The notes under the pieces are model-generated. The model searched no databases and had not been told where the DNA came from. It was given only the letters and a program-made list of their open reading frames with translations. 64,000 bases of DNA from CAWJMD01 sp963843835 (GTDB lineage: Bacteria; Actinomycetota; Actinomycetes; Actinomycetales; CAWJMD01). The stretch lies in NCBI GenBank assembly GCA_963843835.1, contig CAWJMD010000008.1, positions 248,001-312,000 on the forward strand. The letters run 5' to 3'. How positions within the stretch are numbered: position 1 is the first letter of the stretch; each line of letters begins with the position of its first letter. This document shows, piece after piece, positions 46,907 to 54,841 of this stretch. A program made the position numbers and the translations under genes.

Positions 46907-46977
46907 GGACCTGCTCAGGGTCGGACCGGGGTCGGCTCAGGGGCTCACCGGATGGTGCGTCCCGCCCGTCCACGGCA

Positions 46978-46996
46978 TCGTTGACGGTGTCAACGA
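46978..46996. promoter_or_regulatory. Perfect inverted repeat upstream of the PspC gene (candidate operator)
   Basis: TCGTTGAC-GGT-GTCAACGA, two 8-bp arms with a 3-nt centre, 26 nt before ATG 47023. It also contains a TTGACG -35-like hexamer. It has no T run, and its place before a gene suggests a protein-binding site over a terminator. If translation began at TTG 46981 it would be coding, which is less likely. Confidence 0.5.
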
Positions 46997-47022
46997 CCTC
47001 CGACGAACGGGAGCTGAGCCAG

Positions 47023-47256
47023 ATGACCGGGATCCACGAGAGCATGGGCCGCCAGGGCCTCTACCGACCGCGGGACGACCGCGTCATCGCCGGCGTGATG
47101 TCGGGGCTCGGTCGCCGGTTCGGTCTCGACCCGTGGCCGGCGCGCCTCGTCTTCTCGGTGCTCCTCCTCGTGGTGCCGGGCAGCCAGCTCCTGCTGTACC
47201 CGGTGCTGTGGGTGCTGATGCCCAACGAGGAGAAGGTGACCGGTCACGGCAGGTAG
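47023..47256 (+). CDS. Short PspC domain membrane protein
   Basis: The 77-residue product is a PspC-domain protein: GLYRPRDDRVIAGVMSGLGRRFGLDPWPARLVF followed by a TM helix (SVLLLVVPGSQLLLYPVLWVLM) and the PN-E-E tail. PspC proteins sense membrane stress, usually with PspA/LiaF partners, none of which lies nearby. ATG 47023 is preferred over TTG 46981 because it has a gggag site at ~47010 and because the TTG lies inside an inverted repeat. Confidence 0.85.
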   Translation: MTGIHESMGRQGLYRPRDDRVIAGVMSGLGRRFGLDPWPARLVFSVLLLVVPGSQLLLYPVLWVLMPNEEKVTGHGR

Positions 47257-47317
47257 GGAGGCCTCCCGCATCGCAAGACGCCCGACCGGTGCGTGGACGG
47301 GGTGCCGCGGTCGCGTC

Positions 47318-47330
47318 TAGGGTGGGGCTC
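47318..47330 (+). promoter_or_regulatory. -10 box for the leuA leader transcript
   Basis: TAGGGT at 47318-47323 lies 7 nt before the leader GTG at 47331, predicting a transcript that begins at the leader ORF. Confidence 0.6.
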
Positions 47331-47375
47331 GTGCGCGCGAGCCTCCTCCTCGGCCGCCGCGGCGAGGGTCTGTAA
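47331..47375 (+). CDS. leuA leader peptide
   Basis: A 14-residue ORF (start GTG) reading VRASLLLGRRGEGL. It has three consecutive CTC Leu codons and a final CTG immediately before TAA. Leucine-rich leader ORFs before leuA are known attenuators in actinobacteria. This one has no ribosome site and sits 7 nt after a -10 box, so it is probably translated from a leaderless mRNA. Confidence 0.75.
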   Translation: MRASLLLGRRGEGL

Positions 47376-47419
47376 CCAGACCGGTTCCCCCGCCGCGGTG
47401 TTGCAGTCCGCCGCCGGTC
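47357..47419 (+). promoter_or_regulatory. leuA attenuator: alternative RNA hairpins
   Basis: Competing folds are visible. GGTCTG (47367-47372) pairs with CAGACC (47377-47382) around the leader stop. CCGCGGCG (47357-47364) pairs with CGCCGCGG (47391-47398), enclosing the first hairpin. GACCGG (47379-47384) can instead pair with CCGGTC (47414-47419), which excludes the first. There is no T run, so control may act on Rho, on translation of leuA or by an RNA element. Direct sequence observation; the mechanism is inferred. Confidence 0.65.
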
Positions 47420-47447
47420 GCTCCCCTCGCTCGAGAGGCACCGTCAG

Positions 47448-49256
47448 ATGACCGGCCAGTACGACGCCCGCAGCACCACCACCCCCACGATGTCCTCGCC
47501 CAGCACGCGCTGGCGCACCGCCGCGCAGCAGGGCACCGACATGCCCGTGCACAAGTACCGGCCGTACCTCGAGCAGTTCCGTGTCGACCTGCCCGACCGC
47601 ACGTGGCCCGACCGGGTGGTCACCGAGGCTCCGCGGTGGTGCGCGGTCGACCTGCGGGACGGCAACCAGGCACTGATCGACCCGATGAACCCGGCGCGCA
47701 AGCTGGCGATGTTCCAGCTGCTGGTGCGGATGGGCTACAAGGAGATCGAGGTCGGGTTCCCCTCGGCGAGCGAGACCGACTTCGCCTTCGTGCGCCAGCT
47801 CGTGGAGGGCGACCTCATCCCGGACGACGTGCGCATCCAGGTGCTGACCCAGTGCCGTGAGCACCTGATCGAGCGCACCTTCGAGTCGATCCGCGGTGCC
47901 GACCAGGCCATCGTGCACTTCTACAACTCGACGTCGGCATTGCAGCGCAGGGTCGTGTTCGGCCTGGACCGCGACGGCATCACCGACATCGCGACGCAGG
48001 GTGCCCGGCTGGCCATGAAGTACGCCGAGGCCATCACGCCGCAGACCGAGGTCTACTGGGAGTACAGCCCCGAGTCGTACACCGGGACCGAGCTGGACTA
48101 CGCGGTGGAGGTGTGCGGCAAGGTCACCGAGGTGATCGACCCGACCCCCGAGCGGCCCTTGATCGTCAACCTGCCCGCGACCGTGGAGATGGCGACGCCG
48201 AACGTCTACGCCGACTCGATCGAGTGGATGCACCGCAACCTGGACCGGCGCGACTCGCTGGTGCTGAGCCTGCACCCGCACAACGACCGCGGCACCGGGG
48301 TCGCCGCCGCCGAGCTCGGCTACCAGGCCGGCGCCGACCGCATCGAGGGCTGCCTGTTCGGCAACGGCGAGCGCACCGGCAACGTGTGCCTGGTGACCCT
48401 CGGCCTCAACCTGTTCAGCCAGGGGATCGACCCGCAGATCGACTTCTCCGACATCGACGAGGTCCGACGCACGGTCGAGTACTGCAACCAGCTGCGGGTG
48501 CCCGAGCGGCACCCGTACGGCGGCGACCTCGTGTACACGGCGTTCAGCGGATCGCACCAGGACGCGATCAAGAAGGGCTTCGACCACCTGAGTGCCGACG
48601 CCGAGGCCGCAGGCAAGGGCGTCGACGACATCGAGTGGGCGGTGCCGTACCTCCCGATCGACCCGCGCGACGTAGGCCGCACGTACGAGGCCGTCATCCG
48701 CGTGAACTCCCAGTCGGGCAAGGGCGGCGTCGCCTACCTGATGAAGTCCGAGCACCACCTCGACCTGCCGCGGCGGCTGCAGATCGAGTTCAGCCAGGTC
48801 GTCCAGCGCCGCACCGACACCGCCGGCGGCGAGATCTCGGCCGAGCAGCTGTGGCAGGTCTTCGCCGACGAGTACCTGCCCACGACCGACCCCGCGCGGA
48901 CGGCCGACGCCTGGGGCCGCCTGGTGCTGCGCGGTACGCGCTCCGAGAGCGAGGTCGACGGGGCCGACCGGCTGAGCGTCGACCTGCTCGACGCCGGCGC
49001 GGCCCGCACGCTCCAGGGCATCGGCAACGGGCCGATCGCCGCCTTCGTCAGCGCGCTCGAGGGCGTCGACGTGCACGTGCGCGTCCTCGACTACGCCGAG
49101 CACGCCATGGGCGCCGGGGGCGACGCCACGGCGGCGGCCTTCGTGGAGTGCGAGATCGACGATCGCGTGCTCTGGGGCGTGGGCATCGACCCCAACATCG
49201 TCACGGCCTCGCTGCAGGCCGTCGTGTCGGCGGTGAACAGGGCCGGTCGGGGGTGA
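47448..49256 (+). CDS. leuA: 2-isopropylmalate synthase
   Basis: First committed step of leucine synthesis: condenses acetyl-CoA and 2-oxoisovalerate. The 602-residue LeuA type 2 has the catalytic signature WCAVDLRDGNQAL (metal Asp near 68), SLHPHNDRGTG near 275 with metal His, GCLFGNGERTGN, and a C-terminal regulatory domain for leucine feedback (ALEGVDVHVRVLDYAEHA). The start has a gagagg site. This long form is usual in actinobacteria. Regulation by a leader peptide is predicted from the upstream attenuator. Confidence 0.96.
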   Translation: MTGQYDARSTTTPTMSSPSTRWRTAAQQGTDMPVHKYRPYLEQFRVDLPDRTWPDRVVTEAPRWCAVDLRDGNQALIDPMNPARKLAMFQLLVRMGYKEIEVGFPSASETDFAFVRQLVEGDLIPDDVRIQVLTQCREHLIERTFESIRGADQAIVHFYNSTSALQRRVVFGLDRDGITDIATQGARLAMKYAEAITPQTEVYWEYSPESYTGTELDYAVEVCGKVTEVIDPTPERPLIVNLPATVEMATPNVYADSIEWMHRNLDRRDSLVLSLHPHNDRGTGVAAAELGYQAGADRIEGCLFGNGERTGNVCLVTLGLNLFSQGIDPQIDFSDIDEVRRTVEYCNQLRVPERHPYGGDLVYTAFSGSHQDAIKKGFDHLSADAEAAGKGVDDIEWAVPYLPIDPRDVGRTYEAVIRVNSQSGKGGVAYLMKSEHHLDLPRRLQIEFSQVVQRRTDTAGGEISAEQLWQVFADEYLPTTDPARTADAWGRLVLRGTRSESEVDGADRLSVDLLDAGAARTLQGIGNGPIAAFVSALEGVDVHVRVLDYAEHAMGAGGDATAAAFVECEIDDRVLWGVGIDPNIVTASLQAVVSAVNRAGRG

Positions 49257-49400
49257 CTGTGGCGTTCGCCACGACCTGACGGCCAGTTCGTGGCACACTC
49301 TGGCCTGCGCTGACGGGGGCCCGCGCACGGGGGTGGAGGGTCCCAGGGTGAGGAACGGAGCTCGGGTCCGGCCTGCCACGACGACGGGGAGCTGGGAGCC

Positions 49401-50966
49401 GTGGAGCTGAGCAGAGAGCTGGTGCCGACGTCCGAGTTCGGCCCCTTCGACCTCATCAGCGACCGCGCGCACGCCAAGTACCTGGCCGGCTACCACGACG
49501 ACGCGATCTACGACGCCCGCTGCGCGCTCGCCATGGTGAGCCTGACGGACGACACCACGACCGTCCTGTACCTGCACTACACGATCGGCGTCGCGCTGCA
49601 CGAGCTCGGACGCCCAGCCGAGTCGGCCGTCAACGCGCAGGTGCTGCTCTCCCGCGTCGACCCCGAGACCCAGCCCTACTGGAGGGCCAAGGCCCTGTCG
49701 CTCCTGGCCGAGGCGTGGCTGCGCGAGGGCGAGATGAGCCGGGCGATGGACGCCGTGGCCGAGGGCAGCGCCGTGCTGGCGGCCCACCCCTCCACCGCCT
49801 ACAACCACATGTCCGCGAGCATGGCGGTGTCGCTGGCGCTCCGGGCGATGTACCTCTACGAGGAGGCCGAGCGTCTGCTGATGACCTCGGTCCGGGGCGA
49901 GGACCTGTGGGCCGACCTGCTCGTGCTCGACGAGGCCACCCAGCTCCTCCTCTACTGGGGTGCCACCTACGACCTGCTCGGGCGCGGGACCGAGGCCCGC
50001 GACCTGTACCTGCGCGCCGCCTCGTTGATCTGCCGGGTGCGACCGCTGGCGCAGGCCCTCGACGAGACCGTGCTCGGCCTGCGGGCCCGCGTCTACGAGG
50101 CGTTCGTCCACGAGCGGCTCGGCGAGCCCGGTCTCGCCGAGCGTCGGCTGCGGGCGGCGCTGGTCGACTACGAGGTGCGCGACCAGCTGAGCGACGGCCA
50201 CATCGCCCGCATCACGTTGGCCCGGGTGATGAGCCAGCGGGGTGAGTTCGTCGACGCACGTGAGCACCTGCGTGTCGCGCGCGAGTCGGCCGCGCAGGCC
50301 AGCCGTGACGTCTGGGCGGCGACGGCGCTCTCGGTCGAGGTCGACGTCGACGAGCTCGAGTACGGCAAGCACCCCGGCCTGGCGCGGATGCGGGCTCTCG
50401 CGCAGGAGGTGATGGCGCGCCTGGTGTGGGACCGGTCGAGCCGCTTCTCCGACATCCAGGCCCGCAACAAGGTGCGCGAGCTGATCGCCGAGACCGAGCG
50501 GATGGGCCAGCAGGTACGCGAGGACCCGCTCACCGGACTCGGCAACCGCCGGAGGCTGGTGGAGTACGTGGCCCGCGCCTCCGGCGTGGTGTCGGCGATC
50601 TTCGTCGACATCGACCGCTTCAAGTGGGTCAACGACCGGTTCGGCCACGAGGTCGGGGACCGCGTGCTCACCTCCATCGCCGGGATGCTGCTGATGCACT
50701 GCCGTGCCGGTGACGTCATCGTGCGGTACGGCGGCGACGAGTTCGTGGTGCTGGTCGAGGGCGACCCGATGGCCGCCACCGCGGTCGCGGACCGCCTGCA
50801 TCTGGCGATCAGGGAGCACGACTGGGACCGGCTGGCCGTGGGGCTGATGGTCACCGCGTCCATCGGCGTGGCCACGTCGCTGGCCGCCGAGACGGTCCTC
50901 GCCTCGGCCGACCAGGCGCTGTACAGCGCGAAGCGCCAGGGGCGTGACCAGGTCGTCTCGACCTGA
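49401..50966 (+). CDS. TPR-like diguanylate cyclase (GGDEF)
   Basis: The 521-residue product has an N-terminal ~350 residues of Ala/Leu-rich helical repeats (TPR-like), no signal or TM segment, and a C-terminal GGDEF domain: DPLTGLGNRRRLVEYVARA, FVDIDRFKWVNDRFGHEVGD and RYGGDEFVVLVEGD near residue 443. An RxxD inhibitory site (RAGD) lies five residues before GGDEF. The catalytic motif is intact, so it should synthesise c-di-GMP. GTG 49401 is taken as the start. It lies 144 nt after leuA and is likely transcribed separately. Confidence 0.92.
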   Translation: MELSRELVPTSEFGPFDLISDRAHAKYLAGYHDDAIYDARCALAMVSLTDDTTTVLYLHYTIGVALHELGRPAESAVNAQVLLSRVDPETQPYWRAKALSLLAEAWLREGEMSRAMDAVAEGSAVLAAHPSTAYNHMSASMAVSLALRAMYLYEEAERLLMTSVRGEDLWADLLVLDEATQLLLYWGATYDLLGRGTEARDLYLRAASLICRVRPLAQALDETVLGLRARVYEAFVHERLGEPGLAERRLRAALVDYEVRDQLSDGHIARITLARVMSQRGEFVDAREHLRVARESAAQASRDVWAATALSVEVDVDELEYGKHPGLARMRALAQEVMARLVWDRSSRFSDIQARNKVRELIAETERMGQQVREDPLTGLGNRRRLVEYVARASGVVSAIFVDIDRFKWVNDRFGHEVGDRVLTSIAGMLLMHCRAGDVIVRYGGDEFVVLVEGDPMAATAVADRLHLAIREHDWDRLAVGLMVTASIGVATSLAAETVLASADQALYSAKRQGRDQVVST

Positions 50967-51024
50967 GCGCGGCGGCGCGGAGTGGTGTCTCACGTGCGGC
51001 CAACGTGGCGGGCACAATGGGTGG

Positions 51025-51756
51025 GTGACGCTGACCCGCGACGAGGCCGTCGTGCTGCGCACCCAGAAGCTGGGTGAGGCCGACCGCATCGTCACGCTCC
51101 TGACGCGTCAGCAGGGCAGGGTGCGCGCCGTCGCGAAGGGCGTGCGACGCACCTCGAGCCGCTTCGGTGCGCGTCTCGAGCCGTTCATGTACGTCGACGT
51201 CCAGCTGTGGACCGGCCGGTCCCTCGACATCGTCACGCAGGCCGAGACCATCGCTCCGTACGGGCAGCACATCGCCCCCGTCTACCCGCGCTACGCCGCC
51301 GGCACGGCCATGCTGGAGACCGCGGAGCGCCTGACGGAGAACGAGCGGGAGCCGGCGACACAGCAGTTCCTGCTCCTGGTCGGTGGCCTCCGCACGTTGG
51401 CCGAGGGGTCGCACGACCCGGCGCTGGTGCTCGACGCGTTCCTGCTGCGCTCGCTCGCGGTGGCGGGCTGGGCCCCGTCCTTCGACGACTGCGCCCGGTG
51501 CGGCGCCACCGGACCGCACCGCGCCTTCGCTGTGGCGATGGGTGGCACGGTCTGCTCCCAGTGCCGGCCCCCGGGCGCGGCCGCTCCGGCACCTGCCACG
51601 CTCGGGCTGCTGGCGGCTCTCCTCACCGGGGACTGGGGGGTCGCTGACGCCGCGGACCAGCGGACGCGGCGCGAGGCAAGTGGTCTGGTGGCGGCCTACC
51701 TGCACTGGCACCTGGAGCGGGGAGTGCGGTCGCTGCGGATGGTCGAGCGTCTGTGA
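51025..51756 (+). CDS. recO: DNA repair protein RecO
   Basis: Recombination mediator that anneals DNA and loads RecA with RecR. The 243-residue product has an N-terminal OB fold (DEAVVLRTQKLGEADRIVTLLTR), then LRTLAEG and a Cys4 zinc-like motif CARCGA and CSQCRP near residues 160-180, as in most RecO. It starts at GTG 51025. A CACAAT box lies 6 nt upstream and the longer upstream open frame is rejected. Its stop overlaps uppS (GTGA). Confidence 0.92.
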   Translation: MTLTRDEAVVLRTQKLGEADRIVTLLTRQQGRVRAVAKGVRRTSSRFGARLEPFMYVDVQLWTGRSLDIVTQAETIAPYGQHIAPVYPRYAAGTAMLETAERLTENEREPATQQFLLLVGGLRTLAEGSHDPALVLDAFLLRSLAVAGWAPSFDDCARCGATGPHRAFAVAMGGTVCSQCRPPGAAAPAPATLGLLAALLTGDWGVADAADQRTRREASGLVAAYLHWHLERGVRSLRMVERL

Positions 51757-52577
51757 GCCGCTCCCGTCGGGCCCTGGTCGCTGCGCGCAAGCGGACGGGG
51801 GAGGTCCGGCCGCCACCTCCTCACCCGAGCGGTGTCGCGCCCCCGCGGCTCGACCCGTCCCAGCTGCCCGGGCACGTCGCCGTGGTGATGGACGGCAACG
51901 GTCGCTGGGCCAACCAGCGCGGCCTCACCCGCACCGCCGGGCACGAGGCGGGGGAGCAGGCGCTGTTCGACCTCGTCGCAGGCGCGATCGAGGTGGGCGT
52001 CCGGAACCTGTCCGTCTACGCCTTCTCGACCGAGAACTGGAAGCGCTCGCCCGAGGAGGTGCGCTTCCTGATGGGCTACAACCGCCAGGTCCTGCGCCGC
52101 AGGCGAGAGCAGCTCGACGCGTGGGGGGTCCGGGTGCGGTGGGCGGGTCGCCGTCCCCGGCTGTGGACGTCGGTGATCCGCGAGCTGGAGGAGGCGGAGG
52201 AGCTCACCCGCGACAACACGGTGATGACGATGACCCTCTGCATCAACTACGGCGGGCGGGCCGAGATCGCGGACGCCGCAAGGCACATCGCCCAGCTCGC
52301 GGCCGCCGGGCGGATCGACCCGGACCGGGTGGACGAGCGGACGGTCGCGCGGTACCTCGACGAGCCGGACATGCCTGACGTCGACCTCTTCATCCGCACG
52401 TCGGGGGAGCAGCGGATCTCGAACTTCCTGCTCTGGCAGTCGGCCTACGCCGAGCTCGCCTTCATCGACACCCTGTGGCCGGACGTCGACCGCCGTCACC
52501 TCTGGGACGCCCTGCTGACCTACGCGGGCCGCGAGCGGCGGTACGGCGGCGCGGTGGACGCGGCGCCGCCGGGATGA
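51753..52577 (+). CDS. uppS: Isoprenyl (undecaprenyl/decaprenyl) diphosphate synthase
   Basis: cis-Prenyltransferase supplying lipid carriers for peptidoglycan. The 274-residue product has HVAVVMDGNGRWANQRGL (catalytic Asp and Arg), AGHEAGEQAL, VYAFSTENWKRSPEEV, TLCINYGGRAEIADAA and DLFIRTSGEQRISNFLLWQSAYAEL (the RTSGExR and metal-ligand region). About 40 residues of basic N-terminus precede the fold. Chain length (C50 or C55) cannot be told. recO-uppS order is typical. Confidence 0.94.
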   Translation: MSRSRRALVAARKRTGEVRPPPPHPSGVAPPRLDPSQLPGHVAVVMDGNGRWANQRGLTRTAGHEAGEQALFDLVAGAIEVGVRNLSVYAFSTENWKRSPEEVRFLMGYNRQVLRRRREQLDAWGVRVRWAGRRPRLWTSVIRELEEAEELTRDNTVMTMTLCINYGGRAEIADAARHIAQLAAAGRIDPDRVDERTVARYLDEPDMPDVDLFIRTSGEQRISNFLLWQSAYAELAFIDTLWPDVDRRHLWDALLTYAGRERRYGGAVDAAPPG

Positions 52578-52598
52578 GCCGGCCCGCTGCCCGGATGC

Positions 52599-53000
52599 TC
52601 AGCCCACCCGGCTGCAGTCCGCGCACTGCCCGAAGACCTCGACCTGGTGCTCGACGTCGACGAACCCGTGCTGCTCCGCCACGGTGGCGGCCCAGCGCTC
52701 GACCGGCCGGTCCTCGACCTCGACTGTGCGGCCGCACACGCGACAGACCAGGTGGTGGTGGTGGCCGGTGCCGCACCGCCGGTACACGGCCTCGCCGTCG
52801 TCGGTGCGGAGCACGTCGATCTCACCGTCCTCGACCATCCCCTGCAGCGCCCGGTACACGGTGGCCAGGCCGATGCGGTTGCCCCGCTCGCGCAGGTGGG
52901 CGTAGATGTCCTGCGCGCTGCGGAACACGTTCTGCCCGGACAGGAAGTCGAGCACCGCGGAGCGCTGCTTGGTGTTCCTGCGTGTGGTGGTCGGAACCAC
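52599..53000 (-). CDS. zur: Fur-family zinc regulator (Zur)
   Basis: Metal-dependent repressor. The 133-residue Fur-fold product has winged helix (RSAQDIYAHLRERGNRIGLATVYRALQGM), then GEAVYRRCGTGHHHHLVCRVCGRTVEVE, with the HHHHLxCxxC structural/regulatory zinc region and a second CADC pair at the end. GTG 53000 has a gaggaggaa site. Assignment to Zur rests on location: it ends the znuA-znuC-znuB operon, and a Zur-like box controls that operon. Confidence 0.9.
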   Translation of the reverse strand: MVPTTTRRNTKQRSAVLDFLSGQNVFRSAQDIYAHLRERGNRIGLATVYRALQGMVEDGEIDVLRTDDGEAVYRRCGTGHHHHLVCRVCGRTVEVEDRPVERWAATVAEQHGFVDVEHQVEVFGQCADCSRVG

Positions 53001-53020
53001 GGCTTCCTCCTCCGGCTCGT

Positions 53021-53067
53021 GCTCGTCGGTGCTCGTCAGTGCTCGTCAGTGCTCGTCAGTGCTCGTC
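53021..53067. repeat. 10-bp tandem repeat between znuB and zur
   Basis: Close to five head-to-tail copies of GCTCGTCAGT (first copy GCTCGTCGGT; last truncated and diverged), spanning the last codons of znuB and its stop, and the intergenic gap before zur. Each unit supplies a potential TGA (as TCA on plus) codon, so copy number could change the znuB C-terminus. Confidence 0.85.
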
Positions 53068-54015
53068 GTAGTGCGCGCCGTGGGCGGCGTGCCGGTGCCC
53101 GTCGTGCACGTAGTCGACGTGGTCCTCGTGGGGCACCGCCGGGTGGCCGCACCCCGGGAAGTGCTCGTGCGGGTGGTCCTCGGTCGGCGCGTGGTGCGCG
53201 GCGCGCAGGCGGCGCCGCAACCAGCCCGCCAGGGCGGCGATCCCGAAGGCGGCGATCGCGTAGAGAACGATCGTCCCGCCGGACGGCGTGTTGGACCAGA
53301 ACGACGTCAGCACCCCGACCACGCTGACCAGCACGCCGACGGCCATCGCCGTCGCGATGGTGGTGCGGAAGCTGCGCGCCAGCTGCTGGGCCACGGCTGC
53401 CGGCAGGATCATCAGCGCGCTGATCAGCAGCAGCCCGACGACGCGCATCGCCACCACGACCGTGACCGCCGTGAGCACGGCCAGCAGCAGGTTCAGCCCC
53501 GTCACCGGGAGACCGCTCGCACGCGCGTACTCCTCGTCGTCGCTGATCGCGAAGAGCCGGGTCGCCAGCACCAGGCACGTGCCCAGCACGACCGCCGTCA
53601 GCACGCCGAAGACGACGAGGTCGGCCGTCGTCGTCGTGGTGATCGCCCCGAAGAGGTAGGCGTTGAGCCGGGCGAGCGAGCCGCCCTCCGCCGTCGAGAC
53701 CAGCACGACGCCTCCGGCGATGCCGCCGTAGAACATGACCGCGAGCACGACGTCCCCGCCGGAGCGGCCGCGGGCTCGCACGAGCTCGATCAGCACCGCG
53801 GCGAGCACCGCCGCGCCCAGGGCCGTCCACACCGGCGAGGTCCCCGTCACCAGGCCGATCGCGACGCCCGTGAGGGCGACGTGACCCATCCCGTCGCCGA
53901 TCAGCGAGAGCCGGCGCTGTACCAGGAAGACACCGACGACCGGCGCGCTCAGCCCGACGAGCAGGGCTGCCACCAGGGCCCGGACCATGAAGTCGTACGA
54001 CAGGACGTCAAGCAC
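53056..54015 (-). CDS. znuB: Zinc ABC transporter permease
   Basis: Membrane subunit of a manganese/zinc-type ABC importer (ABC-3 family). The 319-residue product has seven to nine TM segments (VRALVAALLVGLSAPVVGVF; MGHVALTGVAIGLVTG; VLAVMFYGGIAGGVVLVS; VLTAVTVVVAMRVVGLLLIS). A C-terminal tail of about 50 residues has about 14 His plus Asp/Glu, beyond the ABC-3 fold, suggesting zinc binding. It overlaps znuC by 8 nt, and its end lies in the 10-bp repeat. Confidence 0.93.
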   Translation of the reverse strand: MLDVLSYDFMVRALVAALLVGLSAPVVGVFLVQRRLSLIGDGMGHVALTGVAIGLVTGTSPVWTALGAAVLAAVLIELVRARGRSGGDVVLAVMFYGGIAGGVVLVSTAEGGSLARLNAYLFGAITTTTTADLVVFGVLTAVVLGTCLVLATRLFAISDDEEYARASGLPVTGLNLLLAVLTAVTVVVAMRVVGLLLISALMILPAAVAQQLARSFRTTIATAMAVGVLVSVVGVLTSFWSNTPSGGTIVLYAIAAFGIAALAGWLRRRLRAAHHAPTEDHPHEHFPGCGHPAVPHEDHVDYVHDGHRHAAHGAHYDEH

Positions 54016-54841
54016 GGTGCTCCCTCCGCTGCGGCTCGAACGCGTTGGCCGGCTCGGGCACCCAGGCAGGACCCGTTCCGGCGGCGCCGGTCTCGACCTG
54101 GCAGTGGTGCCCGTCCGTGTCGAGCGCAGCCTGCGCGCCCGACCGGGCGCCGGCGAGAGGGCCGTCGTAGACCATGCGGCCCCGCGACATCACCAGGGCA
54201 CGGCTGACGACGCCCGAGAGCGGCCCGACCTCGTGGGTGACGATGAGGAGGGTGACCTTGCGCTCGGCCAGTCGCTGGACGGTCGCCGCCAGGGCGCCCT
54301 GGCTGCTGGCGTCCACACCTGCGGTCGGCTCGTCCATCACGAGAACGTCCGGCTCACCGGCCAGGGCACGGGCGATCAGTACCCGGCGCTGCTGGCCGCC
54401 CGACAGGGAGGCGACCTCCTCCGACGCGCGGTCGAGCAGCGAGACGGTCCGCAGTGCCTCGTCGACCGCACTCCGGTCGGCAGCCGTCCGCCGGGAGAAG
54501 AGCCCGCGCCGGCTGAGACGGCCCGACGCCACGACCTCGCGGACGGTGGAGGGGATCGCGCCGGCGACGGTCTGGCGCTGGGGCACGTACCCGATCCGGT
54601 GCCGCTCGGCGAGCCGCCCTCCGGGCCGGCCGAAGAGCTCGACCTCCCCGGCCTGGATCTCGGCCAGGCCCAGCAGCCCGCGGACGAGCGTCGTCTTGCC
54701 CGACCCGTTGGCCCCGAGCACGGCGACCACCTCACCGGCCGTCACCGAGAGGTCGACGCCGCGCACGACGGGCACCCCGTCGTAGCCGACCTGCAGGCCG
54801 CGCAGGGTCAGTACCGTTGCGCCGGTGGTGTTCTCGCCCAT
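54008..54841 (-). CDS. znuC: Zinc ABC transporter ATP-binding protein
   Basis: ATPase subunit of the zinc importer. The 277-residue product has Walker A GANGSGKTTL, Q-loop VPQRQT, the signature LSGGQQRRVLIARAL, Walker B VLVMDEPTAGVD and switch His in VTHEV. ATG 54841 is chosen because its ATGA overlap with the znuA stop couples the two; an upstream GTG at 54850 is an alternative. About 40 extra C-terminal residues follow the ATPase core. Confidence 0.94.
   Translation of the reverse strand: MGENTTGATVLTLRGLQVGYDGVPVVRGVDLSVTAGEVVAVLGANGSGKTTLVRGLLGLAEIQAGEVELFGRPGGRLAERHRIGYVPQRQTVAGAIPSTVREVVASGRLSRRGLFSRRTAADRSAVDEALRTVSLLDRASEEVASLSGGQQRRVLIARALAGEPDVLVMDEPTAGVDASSQGALAATVQRLAERKVTLLIVTHEVGPLSGVVSRALVMSRGRMVYDGPLAGARSGAQAALDTDGHHCQVETGAAGTGPAWVPEPANAFEPQRREHRA

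Noticed and set aside
47256..47267. GGGAGGCCTCCC palindrome as a terminator
   Set aside because: Loop-free 12-bp palindrome without a T run at the PspC stop; no clear role.
47244..51095. 1283-residue minus-strand open frame across leuA, the GGDEF gene and recO
   Set aside because: High-GC shadow frame over three well-recognised plus-strand genes, without any domain.
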